From Melampsora larici-populina 98AG31 (taxonomy: Eukaryota > Basidiomycota > Pucciniomycetes > Pucciniales > Melampsoraceae), in assembly GCF_000204055.1 (NCBI RefSeq), contig NW_006768765.1, forward strand, positions 2,739,601 to 2,803,600: DNA of 64,000 nucleotides, given 5' to 3'. Of the stretch, positions 35,851-46,098 are shown piece by piece. Position numbers and translations under genes: made by a program. Numbering within the stretch: position 1 is the first letter of the stretch; every line of letters starts with the position of its first letter. Under the pieces are notes generated by a model. It saw only the letters and a program-made list of their open reading frames with translations, made no database searches and was not told the origin of the DNA.

Positions 35851-37621
35851 TTTCGACAGTTGAGTGTTTGATGAAAGTTACTAAATCTGGTGGTATCTCT
35901 ATCTGTAGACAATCGCGGTCTTCTCTTCCGATTCTCACCCCTCTGGAGAGTGCATCGGCCGTGTTTCCTAGTGAGTCGACTCTCTTCTCTTCCAGATCGC
36001 GATCGGGTTCTACTAGCCTCCGTCGTATGATTCTCCACTCCTTGTTAACTGCTACGTGTTTTGACTTTAGGTTTCGGACCACTCCCTCCGTGGTGGTGTT
36101 GTCGGTCAGGAAGACTAGCCTCCTTCCTTTCACGTCGGCGGACTTTGCCGCCATCTCAAGGCCCAAACGTACCGCCAGCGTTTCGGCCCAAGCTATGTCA
36201 CGTTTGACTCTGAGTTCGTCTGTCGAGTTCCAGCCCTCTCTCAACTTCCACTGGGCCCATTTTTCACCCACGATAACCCCTATCCCGTGCGTCACTGCCG
36301 CGTCGCCGACCCAGCCTAGGTCTAGGTGATCCTTCTTCGGGAGGAGTTTATGGTTTGTGAAACTTTTTAGCATTCTCTTCCAGTCCCACAAATCTTCCTT
36401 CACGTTGCTTGGCATCTGACGCGGTGCCTTCTTGTTCACCCAGGTAGCCATCCAGTGGTGTATGTTCGGGGTGAAGCACCTCATCTGCGGGAGCATGTAT
36501 GTCAGATGCTGCAGTCGCCCAGATAGTTTTTCAACTTCTTGGTAAGTGAACGCCCTGATCTGGTTCAGTGCCTCGTCAACTTGAGCTCTCCTCTCTGCTA
36601 GCTTTTCCTCCGGCAACCTTACTGACTTATCACGTCCGTTCCAGATGAAACCGATGTACCTTTGTTCCATCGCAAACTCGGAGTACTTCCCGTCGTTTGT
36701 CTTGACACCTAACGCCGCGCTCGCTTTCACCACGTCCACCATGGTTTTTGTGTTGCCGCTTCCTTTCACTTTGATGAACAGGTTGTCATCGACCCAGCGG
36801 AATACTGCTGCAAACTCAAACTCCTGTTTCATCAATTCTTTCCAGGCGTCTGCCGGACCCCCAAAACTCCCGCATCCGGCCACCCCTCCAAAGGACACCC
36901 TTGTGTCCAGGATGATGAAACCGTCATTGGTGCGGATAGCCAGGAATCTCCACTGGCTCGGGTGGGTTGGGATTTGGCGATATGCCTTTTCCCAATCGAA
37001 AATCCCCAGTTTGAGCTCTCCCTCTGTTTCTACAAAGAAGGTTGCAATTTTCGCGAAATCGTCCCAGGTAGTCTTGAACTTCATCTTGTCGACAAACGAG
37101 TTCACGGATGGTGTTGTTTCATCGTATTTCGGAAAAGATAAGTCATTTATCACTCTTTTGGAGCCATCACCGTTAGTGACGACACCCATTGGGCTCGTTC
37201 TAAAAAAACTGAGGTAGTGTAGCGCTTCCTCCATCGTGAAGAGTCCTCTCATCCTACCTGAGTCTAGCTCCTTCTGTAATTTCTCTGCCATGATCCTGCT
37301 ACCTTCTATTGACCTCTCGTGGTTAGGTGGCGAGTAGTATTCCAGGTTGTCTAGGCTGTGGTCGGGTATCCCCTGGTCAAAGCCTTCTCGGAAACCAACC
37401 AAGATCTTCTGATGCTTTTCAAGTATGTTGTGTTTCCGTAGCATCCTCTCCCATTCAACCAGATCCATTTTGCATGCTATCTCGGTCGGCCAAACCTTGT
37501 TCGGCTTTAGCTTTGGGGTCAATTTTTCTCCTCCCTTATCTAATTTGGTTCCTCCTAGAGTCAGTTCTGAAACATGGTCTCGATTACGCTTTTTGTCCTG
37601 GCTTACCGTTTGGACTTCCAC
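35816..37621 (-). CDS. Ngaro reverse transcriptase-RNase H, 601 aa, open frame
   Basis: The frame is continuous over 601 codons. RT shows GIFDWEKAYRQIP (first catalytic Asp), SFGGVAGCGSFGGP and the FRWVDDN box in place of YXDD, as in DIRS-order RTs. The RNase H domain has the catalytic residues in LDLGWVGDAAVTHG, WAETLAVRLGLE and VFLTDNTTTEG, with a late DALSRG. An upstream frame at 37,796-37,584 (SYAEEDIDPSRIDLPHSVI) followed by GGTAAGCC could be a separate 5' exon, so the true N-terminus is uncertain. It is the only main Ngaro frame without an internal stop. Confidence 0.88.
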   Translation of the reverse strand: MEVQTVSQDKKRNRDHVSELTLGGTKLDKGGEKLTPKLKPNKVWPTEIACKMDLVEWERMLRKHNILEKHQKILVGFREGFDQGIPDHSLDNLEYYSPPNHERSIEGSRIMAEKLQKELDSGRMRGLFTMEEALHYLSFFRTSPMGVVTNGDGSKRVINDLSFPKYDETTPSVNSFVDKMKFKTTWDDFAKIATFFVETEGELKLGIFDWEKAYRQIPTHPSQWRFLAIRTNDGFIILDTRVSFGGVAGCGSFGGPADAWKELMKQEFEFAAVFRWVDDNLFIKVKGSGNTKTMVDVVKASAALGVKTNDGKYSEFAMEQRYIGFIWNGRDKSVRLPEEKLAERRAQVDEALNQIRAFTYQEVEKLSGRLQHLTYMLPQMRCFTPNIHHWMATWVNKKAPRQMPSNVKEDLWDWKRMLKSFTNHKLLPKKDHLDLGWVGDAAVTHGIGVIVGEKWAQWKLREGWNSTDELRVKRDIAWAETLAVRLGLEMAAKSADVKGRRLVFLTDNTTTEGVVRNLKSKHVAVNKEWRIIRRRLVEPDRDLEEKRVDSLGNTADALSRGVRIGREDRDCLQIEIPPDLVTFIKHSTVENVKARQKEREA

Positions 37622-38179
37622 TTGCGACTACTCCGGGGCTCCCCTTCTCCCTCTTTCTGTCTCGGGCCAGATCGTAGTTAAACGTCAGACTTTCTCTACC
37701 CGCTCTAACTTCCTCGGGACGATCGTTGGTTATCACGCTGTGTGGGAGGTCAATACGTGAAGGGTCAATATCTTCTTCTGCATAGGATTGCGTCAATGTT
37801 TGTCAAGCTCTCTCTCTCTTCACTGATTCTCTTCCTGGCTCATTTTCTCTCATTTGCGTCTGTTTGGCTTTGCCGGATATGTGGCAGTTTCCACAACATC
37901 GTGCTCTGTATAATTGCAAAAGATGTTCATTTCATGCAGCTGCCTCTCTACACTCTTGATATGGTGAGTGGAGTAACTTGTAAGATGGGGGATAACAAAA
38001 ACTAATGCTAGTTGGCCCTCTTGATTTGGCATCATCAATTACTGCCTTCTCCCCTCTGCCAGCGGCTGAAACCAAAAGCCTCCGAGGCTGCAGATCTTCT
38101 TTTTTCTTTATTTGATGGTGTGCGGGGATATGAAACAAGTAAGGAACTGGTGGGAAAGGCAAGTAAGGATTATTTTAGC

Positions 38180-40577
38180 TTACCATTGTTTGTTTTGGTT
38201 GTTCCTGTGGATTATTGCCAGGGCTCCCCCTTGACTGCTGCCGTTGCTCGTTCCCGGTTTTGGGACGATCGCGAGTTGGTTCCCAGGTTCACTTGGACCT
38301 GGTGGCGCGCCTGTTTGGGGGAAACCTTGGCTGCTTCCGCTTGCATACGGGTACGGTTGGTAGTGATAGCCTCTGTACGGGGAATAATTGACGCTTGGCG
38401 GTGCCTGGTACTGGTGACCAAATGATTGAAAACCATGGTTCATTTGGTTTCTTGGGTAAAACCTACTTCCACCGTGTGAGTTGTTTCGGTCTTGGTTACC
38501 CCTCCTATCACCTCGGTTGCTGTTGCCTCTATTGAACTTGTTACCACCTCTTTTCCCACCGTGGACGTATTCGTGGTTTTGGCTTTTCCAGCTCGGGTTT
38601 CCTCCGCCTTGATTGGCGGCAGCGAATTCTCGCTTTATCAGGCTCCGCTCTTTCGCCGCCGTGTGCTCTGAAGTCTCGGATACGCTGGAGTACGGGTTGT
38701 CCGTGTGGCTACGTTTGCCCATCACTTCCGCCTTGTCTTTTGCAGCTCTGAGGATGTCCTCGTGAAGGATTCCGGCATTGCTCATCACCCGTTTGCCTCC
38801 CTTCAGCCTGTACTGCATCACCAGCTTCCTGACCTTAATGCAGTAACGTAAAGCCACCATCCAGCAAGACGTTGATCTCCGGATTTCGATGACGTTCAGC
38901 TTATGCTTCCGGAAATTTTCGGCGCATTGTTTTATGTTGTAGTACTCGTCCACGTAGCGGATGAATAAATCCATGTGATCAAGCCAGTCTCCATATGAGA
39001 GTAGTAGCTCGTCTTTCGGCGTTAAACCTGAGTAAGTCATGGTGTCGTCGCCTTCTTGCAACTCCTTTACGCTCTTTACTTTCTTCTGACTAGCTTTTTC
39101 CGCGTCACGGTCTATCCAGTCCATGTTGAAAACCGTCAGGGGTACAAAAGACTTCAGTTTTGTCATTCGTTGATGAAAGCAGTGTGACAGCTTAAGACGA
39201 CTGTTGTTTGGGAGTTGTTGGTCATCAATAAAGGTAATCTCTTCCTCTGGATTTGCCGAGTCTTTGTCTTCTTTGTTCGTAGCTTTATCTTTGGTTTCTA
39301 GGTCTGGTGAGTCGACGTCTTCCTCTCCTTCCCCTCCAGCACTTGGTTTGTCTAGATTACGCTGGCTTGTTCTGACTTTTTGGACTTGATCTCGTCCGGT
39401 TGTCTCCTTAGGTGCCGGTTCTAGGTTACGAGACTTCTTGTTTGCCTATGAGGTGTATGGTCTGGCTGAATGCGTCGTTTCGTCGGCGATCAGTGACTCC
39501 GTCCTCGGTCTCCTCCTAGCGTGGTAGGTAGGTTCCCGGTTTGGCTTTCTGCCGCGACTCGCGTCCGCTTCCGGATCGAAGGGAATGTGGCCGTACGTGG
39601 CTTTGAACGCTGCTAACATCGTTCTTCCCAGCATGACCTCGTTACGATAGAACGTGTCGACGATGGTCATCCACCACTTGTTTCTGCTATCTAGCGATTC
39701 ATCTGGGAGTGCCCACCATTGTCAGCCTCCTTTCTCTATGGCTTCACTCTATTTCGGTGTGCGTTGTGGTTTGGGGAATGGGGGGGGGGAAAGGCAAGCG
39801 AGGTTGGTAGATCATTCCGGGTAACTATCACTTTATTTGTGAGTTTTTATGTTTTTCTTTTTGGATTTAGCTCCATTTGCCTTGGTCTCCGCCGGATTGT
39901 TAGACGTATTTAAAACTCTCTTTCTCTGTTGTTTTGTTCAACTAGTGGTAGAGTGGACAAGGTTGTGAATAGAAACCCTGGATATAGCTCCGGTTGGCCT
40001 CAGCGATGCCGGTGGGTACATTTCGAGACCCGCACCCTCTGTGCATGATTTTTTGTATAATTTTTAAGAGAAAAGATGGTGGTGGAGTGGGATATGGGGC
40101 GTGTGCGTGTGTGGGAAAATTTTTGGAAAGGATAACAAGGGAGATTTGGTGGATGGTGTGCGTGGGGAAGTGTTGGAAACTGTCATTCAGGTCTTCAGGA
40201 AACTTACCACTTATGTGAGTTCCCTTTACGCCACCTTCTTCATCCTCGCTCAACTCGCTACTACCTTCCGTTGACTCTTTCTCCATCCTCACCGGGCCAA
40301 AAGGGCATATCAGCCCTGGTGCCGCTCTATCGCCTAGGTTTCCCGAATTTGTTGGGGCTGCCGTCACACCTGATGTCACTTTGTGGTTGGTTTTGAACTC
40401 TATGTCATCGTCGGCTGATTGTGGGTTGTTCTCGTTTTCTTCTTCTTCTCCACCTTCTTCGTCTATTGTGAATTAATTTGGATTCCCGTCTTGGTTCCTG
40501 GACCTGCTCCTCAGTCTTGGTCCTGATTCCCCGTTACGAAGCGCCTCCTCTGCCAACTCCTCTAGAAACGTTGCCAT
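38180..40577 (-). pseudogene. Ngaro gag-like protein, at least two exons, two nonsense codons
   Basis: Start MATFLEELAEEALRNGESGP at 40,577. The first exon is acidic (EEGGEEEENENN) and ends at a GTAAGT donor near 40,208. A second coding block runs from about 39,740 (WWALPDESLDSRNKWW) to 38,180. It includes KKVKSVKELQEGDDTM, WLDHMDLFIRYVDEYYN and an Asn/Gly/Arg-rich basic tail (about 38,620-38,430) suited to nucleic-acid binding, in place of CCHC fingers. In-frame stops are TAA at 40473-40475 and TAG at 39446-39448, both explicable by C-to-T of CAA or CAG. The end at 38,180 is followed by a possible donor (GGTAAGC), so splicing into the RT ORF is possible. The exact acceptor of intron 1 is not resolved. 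Confidence 0.75.
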
Positions 40578-40655
40578 TTTCCTAATCTAGTCTGATCTTC
40601 CGTTTGCCTTTTTGTGTACCGTTTTGGTTATCTGTCGTCTTGTGTCGGATGATTT

Positions 40656-40910
40656 TATGTCAAAGAATAAACAGATAAATTACTTAGGAAATTGATACTA
40701 AATGTGAATGAGGAAAACTGGGTGTGTTGGGCTTGGCGGTCTTCGAGCTTGGAGCGCACAATAGCGATACGTTTTCCTTTCCTCGAAGGAAAACATTTTT
40801 CCAAGCTCGCCGCCATGGTCTCGCTATAGGCATATGCTTATAGCCGTTCCAACCACCGCCCCAGTCATGGACCTAGCTGCCAAGTCGTTCCTTGGTTGGC
40901 GGCACCTATC
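40656..40910 (-). repeat. Ngaro split direct repeat A1 (outer 5' end)
   Basis: 255 bp matching A2 (33752-34006) with a few differences, mostly C/T or G/A. Its outer edge GGCACCTATC is followed by host DNA AAAAATTAATC. Confidence 0.92.
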
Positions 40911-41756
40911 AAAAATTAATCTTTGGGGCACAACCCTGTTCTACATTTCCTATTTTCAGCGATAAGCACTATAGCACTGTCAGTTGCCTCGTTCAAGGAG
41001 CGTTTTGCCATGTACAGACTTTTGTTTGCTCAAATCTTTGCATGGCGCGAATAAGGCCGGATAGGCCCAATACATAAGCTTAACTGATCATTAGGAGCAG
41101 AGTGAGGAGTGGCTGTCACAAACACTAGCTTTCGTTACAAAGGCCGGGCTGATGTCACAAGGCGTTTTTTAATTCCTCACTTCACATGGTCAAGTCTTAG
41201 TAACCAACACATTGATAATTTTGGCCGGAATCTAGCCAGTCTTGGACGCTGAGGTAAGTTTTACTCCAGCCCGCCACGACGCCTCCGAAAGACAGGGGTG
41301 TCACCACGTCAGTCTCCACCACGTACGCCCCGGAGCTCGCTGCCAAATTAGTAGTACATGATTTTCAAGGCGGTTTGAGAGGCAGATAGATACCCTTGAG
41401 CAGACTAGGATTGTAAGCAGATCAATATCTCAATTTTTTTTATAGAGAAAAATGAGTAGGGGGTCGGAGGTCGGTAACAGAGGAACAAACACACTTCTGA
41501 GCGGGGGGTTGTTTAGCGCTTCAATACGCAGACAAGAATATCCGCAGAACAATAACATACGAGTACGCTGAGAATACAGGTGGGATGGTATGGATATCAT
41601 CATGAAGATAGGATTAAGAATGGGTACCTTGAAACACACCATTGCTTGATTATGAAAGTGTCATCAGCTATCAGGAGAACAAATTTGGGGTTGCATTCCA
41701 CTTGATCCGCAGTCGCAAACTGATGGCTTCTCCCTAACCAATGTTTGGAAAAAGAG
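40911..41756. other. Intergenic DNA with a short coding-like remnant
   Basis: No gene model. The minus strand at about 41,340-41,205 reads ASSGAYVVETDVVTPLSFGG and continues open for about 40 more codons to TAA, in G/C-rich DNA unlike its neighbours. It may be a repeat remnant or an isolated exon. Confidence 0.3.
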
Positions 41757-43634
41757 TCATCTAAATAGACGATTATTACGGATTATCAGACAAATCATAT
41801 TCCATGTACTGGCCAAAAATGATAAGGCAACAATGACTGCTATGGCAATCGACGTGTTGTACGCATGGCACCTATCAAACAAATCATATAACATAGCATG
41901 TCAGCTTTTGGTATTCTGCCGTTGGAAAACATGACGCGAAGCTCAATGATTTATCGTATCTCGAGCTTGATCAACTTACCACCCTTCAAAAGAACCTATC
42001 ATACACTTGTCTTTAAATGCGATTGTCCAGATAGCCCATCCAAACCATATTAGTGCAAAGAGAACATCCAGGCAAGAATCCTGTTTGAGCTTTCGAGCTT
42101 TTTCATACCATTGTAGACCGAACATGTGCCGCTTTTGTGGGCTCATATTGCTGAGATGGAATTGGTTATCCACCATGAGTGTTTCGTGCCAATCCCCCCA
42201 TCTTGACTTGGACTGATCGGCGATTCCCGGTCTGTCCATTCGACGATCCAGCGATAACAATGATTGGCCATACGTATTCGGTGACTCTGTTATGTTGGGG
42301 CTTGCACCCGCGAAGACGCGCCCATCGACGATGAAATTGACTGATATAGCTTGGGGTGTACTTCTGTAACCGTAGGAATCACGCAGTCCCGATTCTATCC
42401 TACGACGTCGGTTATAATTTGCGCGCTCCCGCCGACCCCAGGACCAGCCATCATCCTCATCGGCGCGCCCTCTCGCGGAAGAATCGCGCGGAGTTCCGCA
42501 CAATCGTTTGGATAGACGCCATACACTCAATGACAAACATAGGATCGAGATGAGAAAATAGAGATAGACCTGTAGTGACTTGAGTTGTGGGGGCGCTGGG
42601 TCTGGATGAACGGCCTAAGTAAGCCGTAACGTGTGGGTTATTAACCGGAAGGTATTCATATGCTACATTCTACAGACAAGGCGCTGATTATGAGTACTTA
42701 CAATGCTAGTTATGGTAAGGATGGAAAACCCTATTATGGATCCCAGGCCTTGAAAAATTCGTAGCAAGTCGCGTATCTTAGAGTCCCCCAGCTTGAAGTT
42801 CCCTCGGCGGTCGAACATAGTTCGACGTGGTGCAGGACCGAAGAAGGGAGGATGGAGCTGATTCCTAGACATCTGATAAGTAGGACTCGATGCCTCCCGT
42901 TCACTTTCGGAGTCTTTTAGGGACGTTGGATACTTGGAAAAGTTGACACGATGCTTCTTTCGGATAGCATCTTCCCATTTTAGGTCACCATGATCGGTGG
43001 CATTTCCTTGCTGCAGCGCCTGAGAATCTGATACAGTTGATAAAATGATGGTTTCTAGGCGGCGGGCTTCCATATCTTGGAAATCTCCATGCGATGAGCC
43101 TGGAGATTGCGCTACACCGTACGGTGGATCATAAGGATCATACCTTGTAGAAAGCACTTCTTTGAGAGGAGTCGGAATGGACTCTCTGTCTCGAAGAATC
43201 GCTTCCCAATTCTGACCTTCCGGATTATCTTGAGCCTTCAATTGCGGCGAGTCGAAGGGGTCACGGAAAGATGTACCATGACTTGACTGAGGAATGAATG
43301 ACGCAAGAAAGTTGGCCTCCTCGACCATCTGCCTATTCATTACAGTTGAAGGACTGGCACTTATACCGCTTGGGTATGGTTGCAAGTGCGAATGAAACTT
43401 CAAAGAAGGCGAGGTGACTAATCCAGGATAGAGCGGACTGGGGGACCATAGAGCCGAGTCTTGAATCGAAGCAGAAGACGGCTCAGACGAGGTTACTTGT
43501 GCATGAGACTTTTCCTGAAGGCTGAAGTGGTCCGCTAGATCGCTTTCCTCAATCACTGTTCCAGAATCTGAGCACATGTTTGACGAGCCTGAATGTGAGC
43601 GTGTGGGGCGAAGATTGTGTCTATCGTTCGTCAT
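41757..43634 (-). CDS. Predicted four-helix membrane protein with long disordered N-terminus, 560 aa
   Basis: Exons are 43634-42702, 42614-41980 and 41871-41757, with GT-AG introns and 1683 nt in frame. Residues 1-290 are Ser/Pro/Asp-rich and probably disordered and cytosolic. Hydrophobic helices lie at about 292-313 (LGSIIGFSILTITSIAV, spanning the first splice junction), 325-343 (VYLYFLISILCLSLSVW), 493-511 (LDVLFALIWFGWAIWTIAF) and 530-552 (SIAIAVIVALSFLASTW). A 145-residue Arg/Ser-rich loop with an FIVDGRVFAG segment separates helices 2 and 3. The four-helix plan recalls MARVEL-type proteins, but the loop is long and I do not recognise the family. It appears intact. The ATG at 43,634 opens the long exon. 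Confidence 0.8.
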
Positions 43635-44768
43635 GGAATTTTGAGGAGGACGTTGTGTGTGGATTATCTTTGAAGTGGAGATAAATGTGTCCTACGGATC
43701 GTGAAGGTGAGTTGGATTGATCATATTCGACAGCAAAGCAATCTGAAAGAAACGCGTGCGAGTCCAACGCAGGAATGCAAACCCGTGACGTTCAGTTATG
43801 CGCATCATTTATCAAAGCGCACTTTGAGACTGGGGAAGCTACGGTGCAGGTAAGAAAGGTAGAAGTGACCATATTTCCTGATGAAAACGATCTGCAATCC
43901 TTGATCATAAAATTTTTCATCAGAGGGAAAATCCTCTTTGTAAAGAATAATGAGCCGTGGAACTTCATCATCCCTGCCTCTGCCACCGACAAGTCAAATC
44001 TCTTTTTGACACTGTTGAATGGACGGAGAAGATACGTTGTTTCCAAGACCATATCCTATAGAAGGTCAAGCTTGAGAGAACACGAGTGGTCTCAGCGACG
44101 GTTATTGGAGAATCACAAGTGTGATGAAAGAGCAACGTACCTTGCAAGAACACGAGTGATCTCAGTGAGGGTTATTGGAGGATCCCGAGGGAATGTATCT
44201 CTTGGTTCTAGATACCTGGTATCTGGGTTTTACGCTCAACGGCCACAGAGGCTTGCTTTATTACCAGATGATAAAGCTAGGACAGGACAAAAACACAGAC
44301 TGAACAAAGCTCGGAGGACTTGAGAAAAACCCCGAAGTTCAACCGCCCTCGTAGGTATAGAGTAGTGATGTGCTGATTCTTCGTATCAGCAAAGTGAAAG
44401 GTGTTGGACTTCTCTATATCTGTATGAATCCGTGCCAAAACGCCTATGTTAGCTGCTGAGGCTTTTTTAGATGTCAGTCAAGGACATGAAAGCTCAACTG
44501 TTTTATTGGGACAATTGTGCTGATCACAAAAGATTCTGAGCGATAAAACAGTTGTAGAACTCTACAGGGAAGAGGTTCTATGAACAAGATTCTGTGTGAA
44601 GAAACTCTTGTGAGTGTCATTGTCAAGAAGTAGAATCTTAAGAAGTTAAGACTTACTCAACGCGCCCCATGATTGTGGAATCAAATGGGAATCATTGCAT
44701 TTTACTGGCCCAAGGCTGTAGGAAAGAATGAAGAAGCAAGATGTCAGCTTATGCTGCATGGCTTTGTG
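43635..44768. other. Intergenic DNA upstream of the membrane-protein gene
   Basis: Contains the likely promoter of the 560-aa gene (43,635-43,800). A plus frame at 43775-44323 (182 codons) has no motif. It overlaps a near-direct repeat: AGAACACGAGTGGTCTCAGC at about 44,076 and AGAACACGAGTGATCTCAGT at about 44,147. It is not called. Confidence 0.4.
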
Positions 44769-46050
44769 TCAAAGAGTTCCAAAGGAACCTTTGTGAATTG
44801 TATGATATTCAATTTTAAACCGTTGACTCACGAGAACCGCTCCAGGGAATTCTACATGTTCTCCTATGGTAAAGCCTGATGCATGATTATAACGTTGTGT
44901 TTTGTTCAAATTGAGGATTGGGTGTGTACGGATGTATGTTTGAAACGCTTTGGATAACCATCTACCAATCGTTTGAATGGTGCCCATTTCCATACCACTT
45001 TGTGCAAAGGCCGTTGCTCCTCCTGCTCAAAGAGAATGACCTGTTCTTTCGTTGCCAAAGATTTGTTTCATTCTTTCCATGAACCAAGAATGAGTCAGTT
45101 GCTTGCCGTTTGATCTGACTAACCAGAAAGGAAAAATTGGGAACTTCTTGTCTCGATAGTGAGTGTAATGAAGGATTGTACGGATTGGACAGGTTTTATT
45201 GCCCGGATGATTGACAGTAGAAACAGGGGTACCCTTGAACTTTGGGTCACCCTTGTGGTACGGGAGGTTATACAGTCAAACCCGCGCAATTGCATACCCG
45301 CGCAGCTGCATAACCCGTGATAATGCATAGAAAAATTCCCCAATCTTGATGCTTTTCACTGCCAAATTTGACAACGGGATTGCATAACCCATCAAAATGC
45401 ATAGGAAAAGTCTTCCACCCAAATTATGTGATTGCGCGGGTTTGACTGTAACAAGCTACAGTACCACAGATCAAGAAGATGAGAGATGAGCAACGTATTG
45501 ATTTTTGATTTTTTTTGAGATTGATTGTGTCTGGAATAGTAAGTTCTCCGAGACGGTGAAGGCCTGAGAATCCTAAAGCAATAATTGTGTTGAATAAGGC
45601 GTTGTCGAATGAAGAATTGAAGAAGTATGCTGAAGTTTTGATGTCCCTAATGGTGAAGGCGTTAGCTTGTACCGTTGGTATTGACCTTGTCTTAAGACAG
45701 CCTTGAACTGATGCTTTGACCTTTGTCGATAGACGAGCTTCTACTAAGAAAGGGAATTTCTCCTTGAGGCAGTAAACTATTCCTGTAAGGTACTTGTTTA
45801 CTGTTTCTGGTTGAACCTCTCTAGATATGACTGAGACAAAATGAGCTAAATTTGTTTTGTCTGGCCAGAGGCGGATGAGATGGTCTTCACAGAATTTCTT
45901 GAATCGGTTAAACCCTGATTTGTATTTTCTGATGGTAGCTGGTTCTAAATGATTTAAGATATCTTTTTGATTTAACTTTTCTCGTTGTTGAAAGTTTAGG
46001 GTTTTTAGTGGAGTGGGAGCGGAAAGTTTTGGGTTTTTTGAAATGACCAT
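44769..46050 (-). pseudogene. Second tyrosine-recombinase retroelement: recombinase gene, split by a MITE and a stop
   Basis: From ATG 46050 the frame encodes a core-binding region (NHLEPATIRKYKSGFNRFKK, FVSVISREVQPETVNKYL) and the first catalytic Arg in ALGFSGLHRLGELT. At 45,450 a MITE interrupts it. Removing the MITE with one TA (178 bp) rejoins the frame exactly into YNLPYHKGDPKFKG. The catalytic box reads HSL-stop-AGGATAFA, with TGA at 45027-45029 where the active-site Arg of H-x-x-R is expected. The Tyr lies in KAFQTYIRTHP, and the frame ends at 44,769. The stop is explicable as CGA to TGA. The copy is dead. Confidence 0.85.
45273..45448. mobile_element. Tc1/mariner (pogo)-type MITE, 176 bp, TA target duplication
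   Basis: The ends are inverted repeats: CAGTCAAACCCGCGCAATTG at 45,273 and, read from 45,448 on the minus strand, CAGTCAAACCCGCGCAATCA. TA flanks both sides (45271-45272 and 45449-45450). There is no coding capacity. Internally the motif CCCGCGCA / TTGCATAACCC recurs. It is inserted in the recombinase gene of the second YR retroelement. Confidence 0.92.
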
Positions 46051-46098
46051 GATAAAAAAATTCTGAGAAGTTTGAGGAAAAGCCGAAAGAACTGGCCG

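Larger units (their letters stand above)
33531..40910 (-). mobile_element. Ngaro-type (DIRS order) tyrosine-recombinase retrotransposon, 7.4 kb
   Basis: On the minus strand the order is A1 (40910-40656), gag, RT-RNase H, tyrosine recombinase, B1 (34202-34005), A2 (34006-33752), B2 (33728-33531). A copies are 255 bp and differ at a handful of positions; B copies are 198 bp and look identical. This A1-ORFs-B1-A2-B2 arrangement of split direct repeats is the hallmark of Ngaro elements, which integrate with a tyrosine recombinase and make no target duplication. B1 and A2 meet with a 2-bp overlap (TC), matching a circular junction of the two outer ends. No target duplication is seen outside. Confidence 0.92.

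Noticed and set aside
35844..37760. Long plus-strand frames (up to 190 codons) opposite the Ngaro RT gene
   Set aside because: They are antisense shadows of the conserved RT-RNase H frame; no motif or splice pattern supports them.
43775..44323. 182-codon plus frame upstream of the membrane-protein gene
   Set aside because: It lies across a promoter region and a near-direct repeat, with no recognisable motif.
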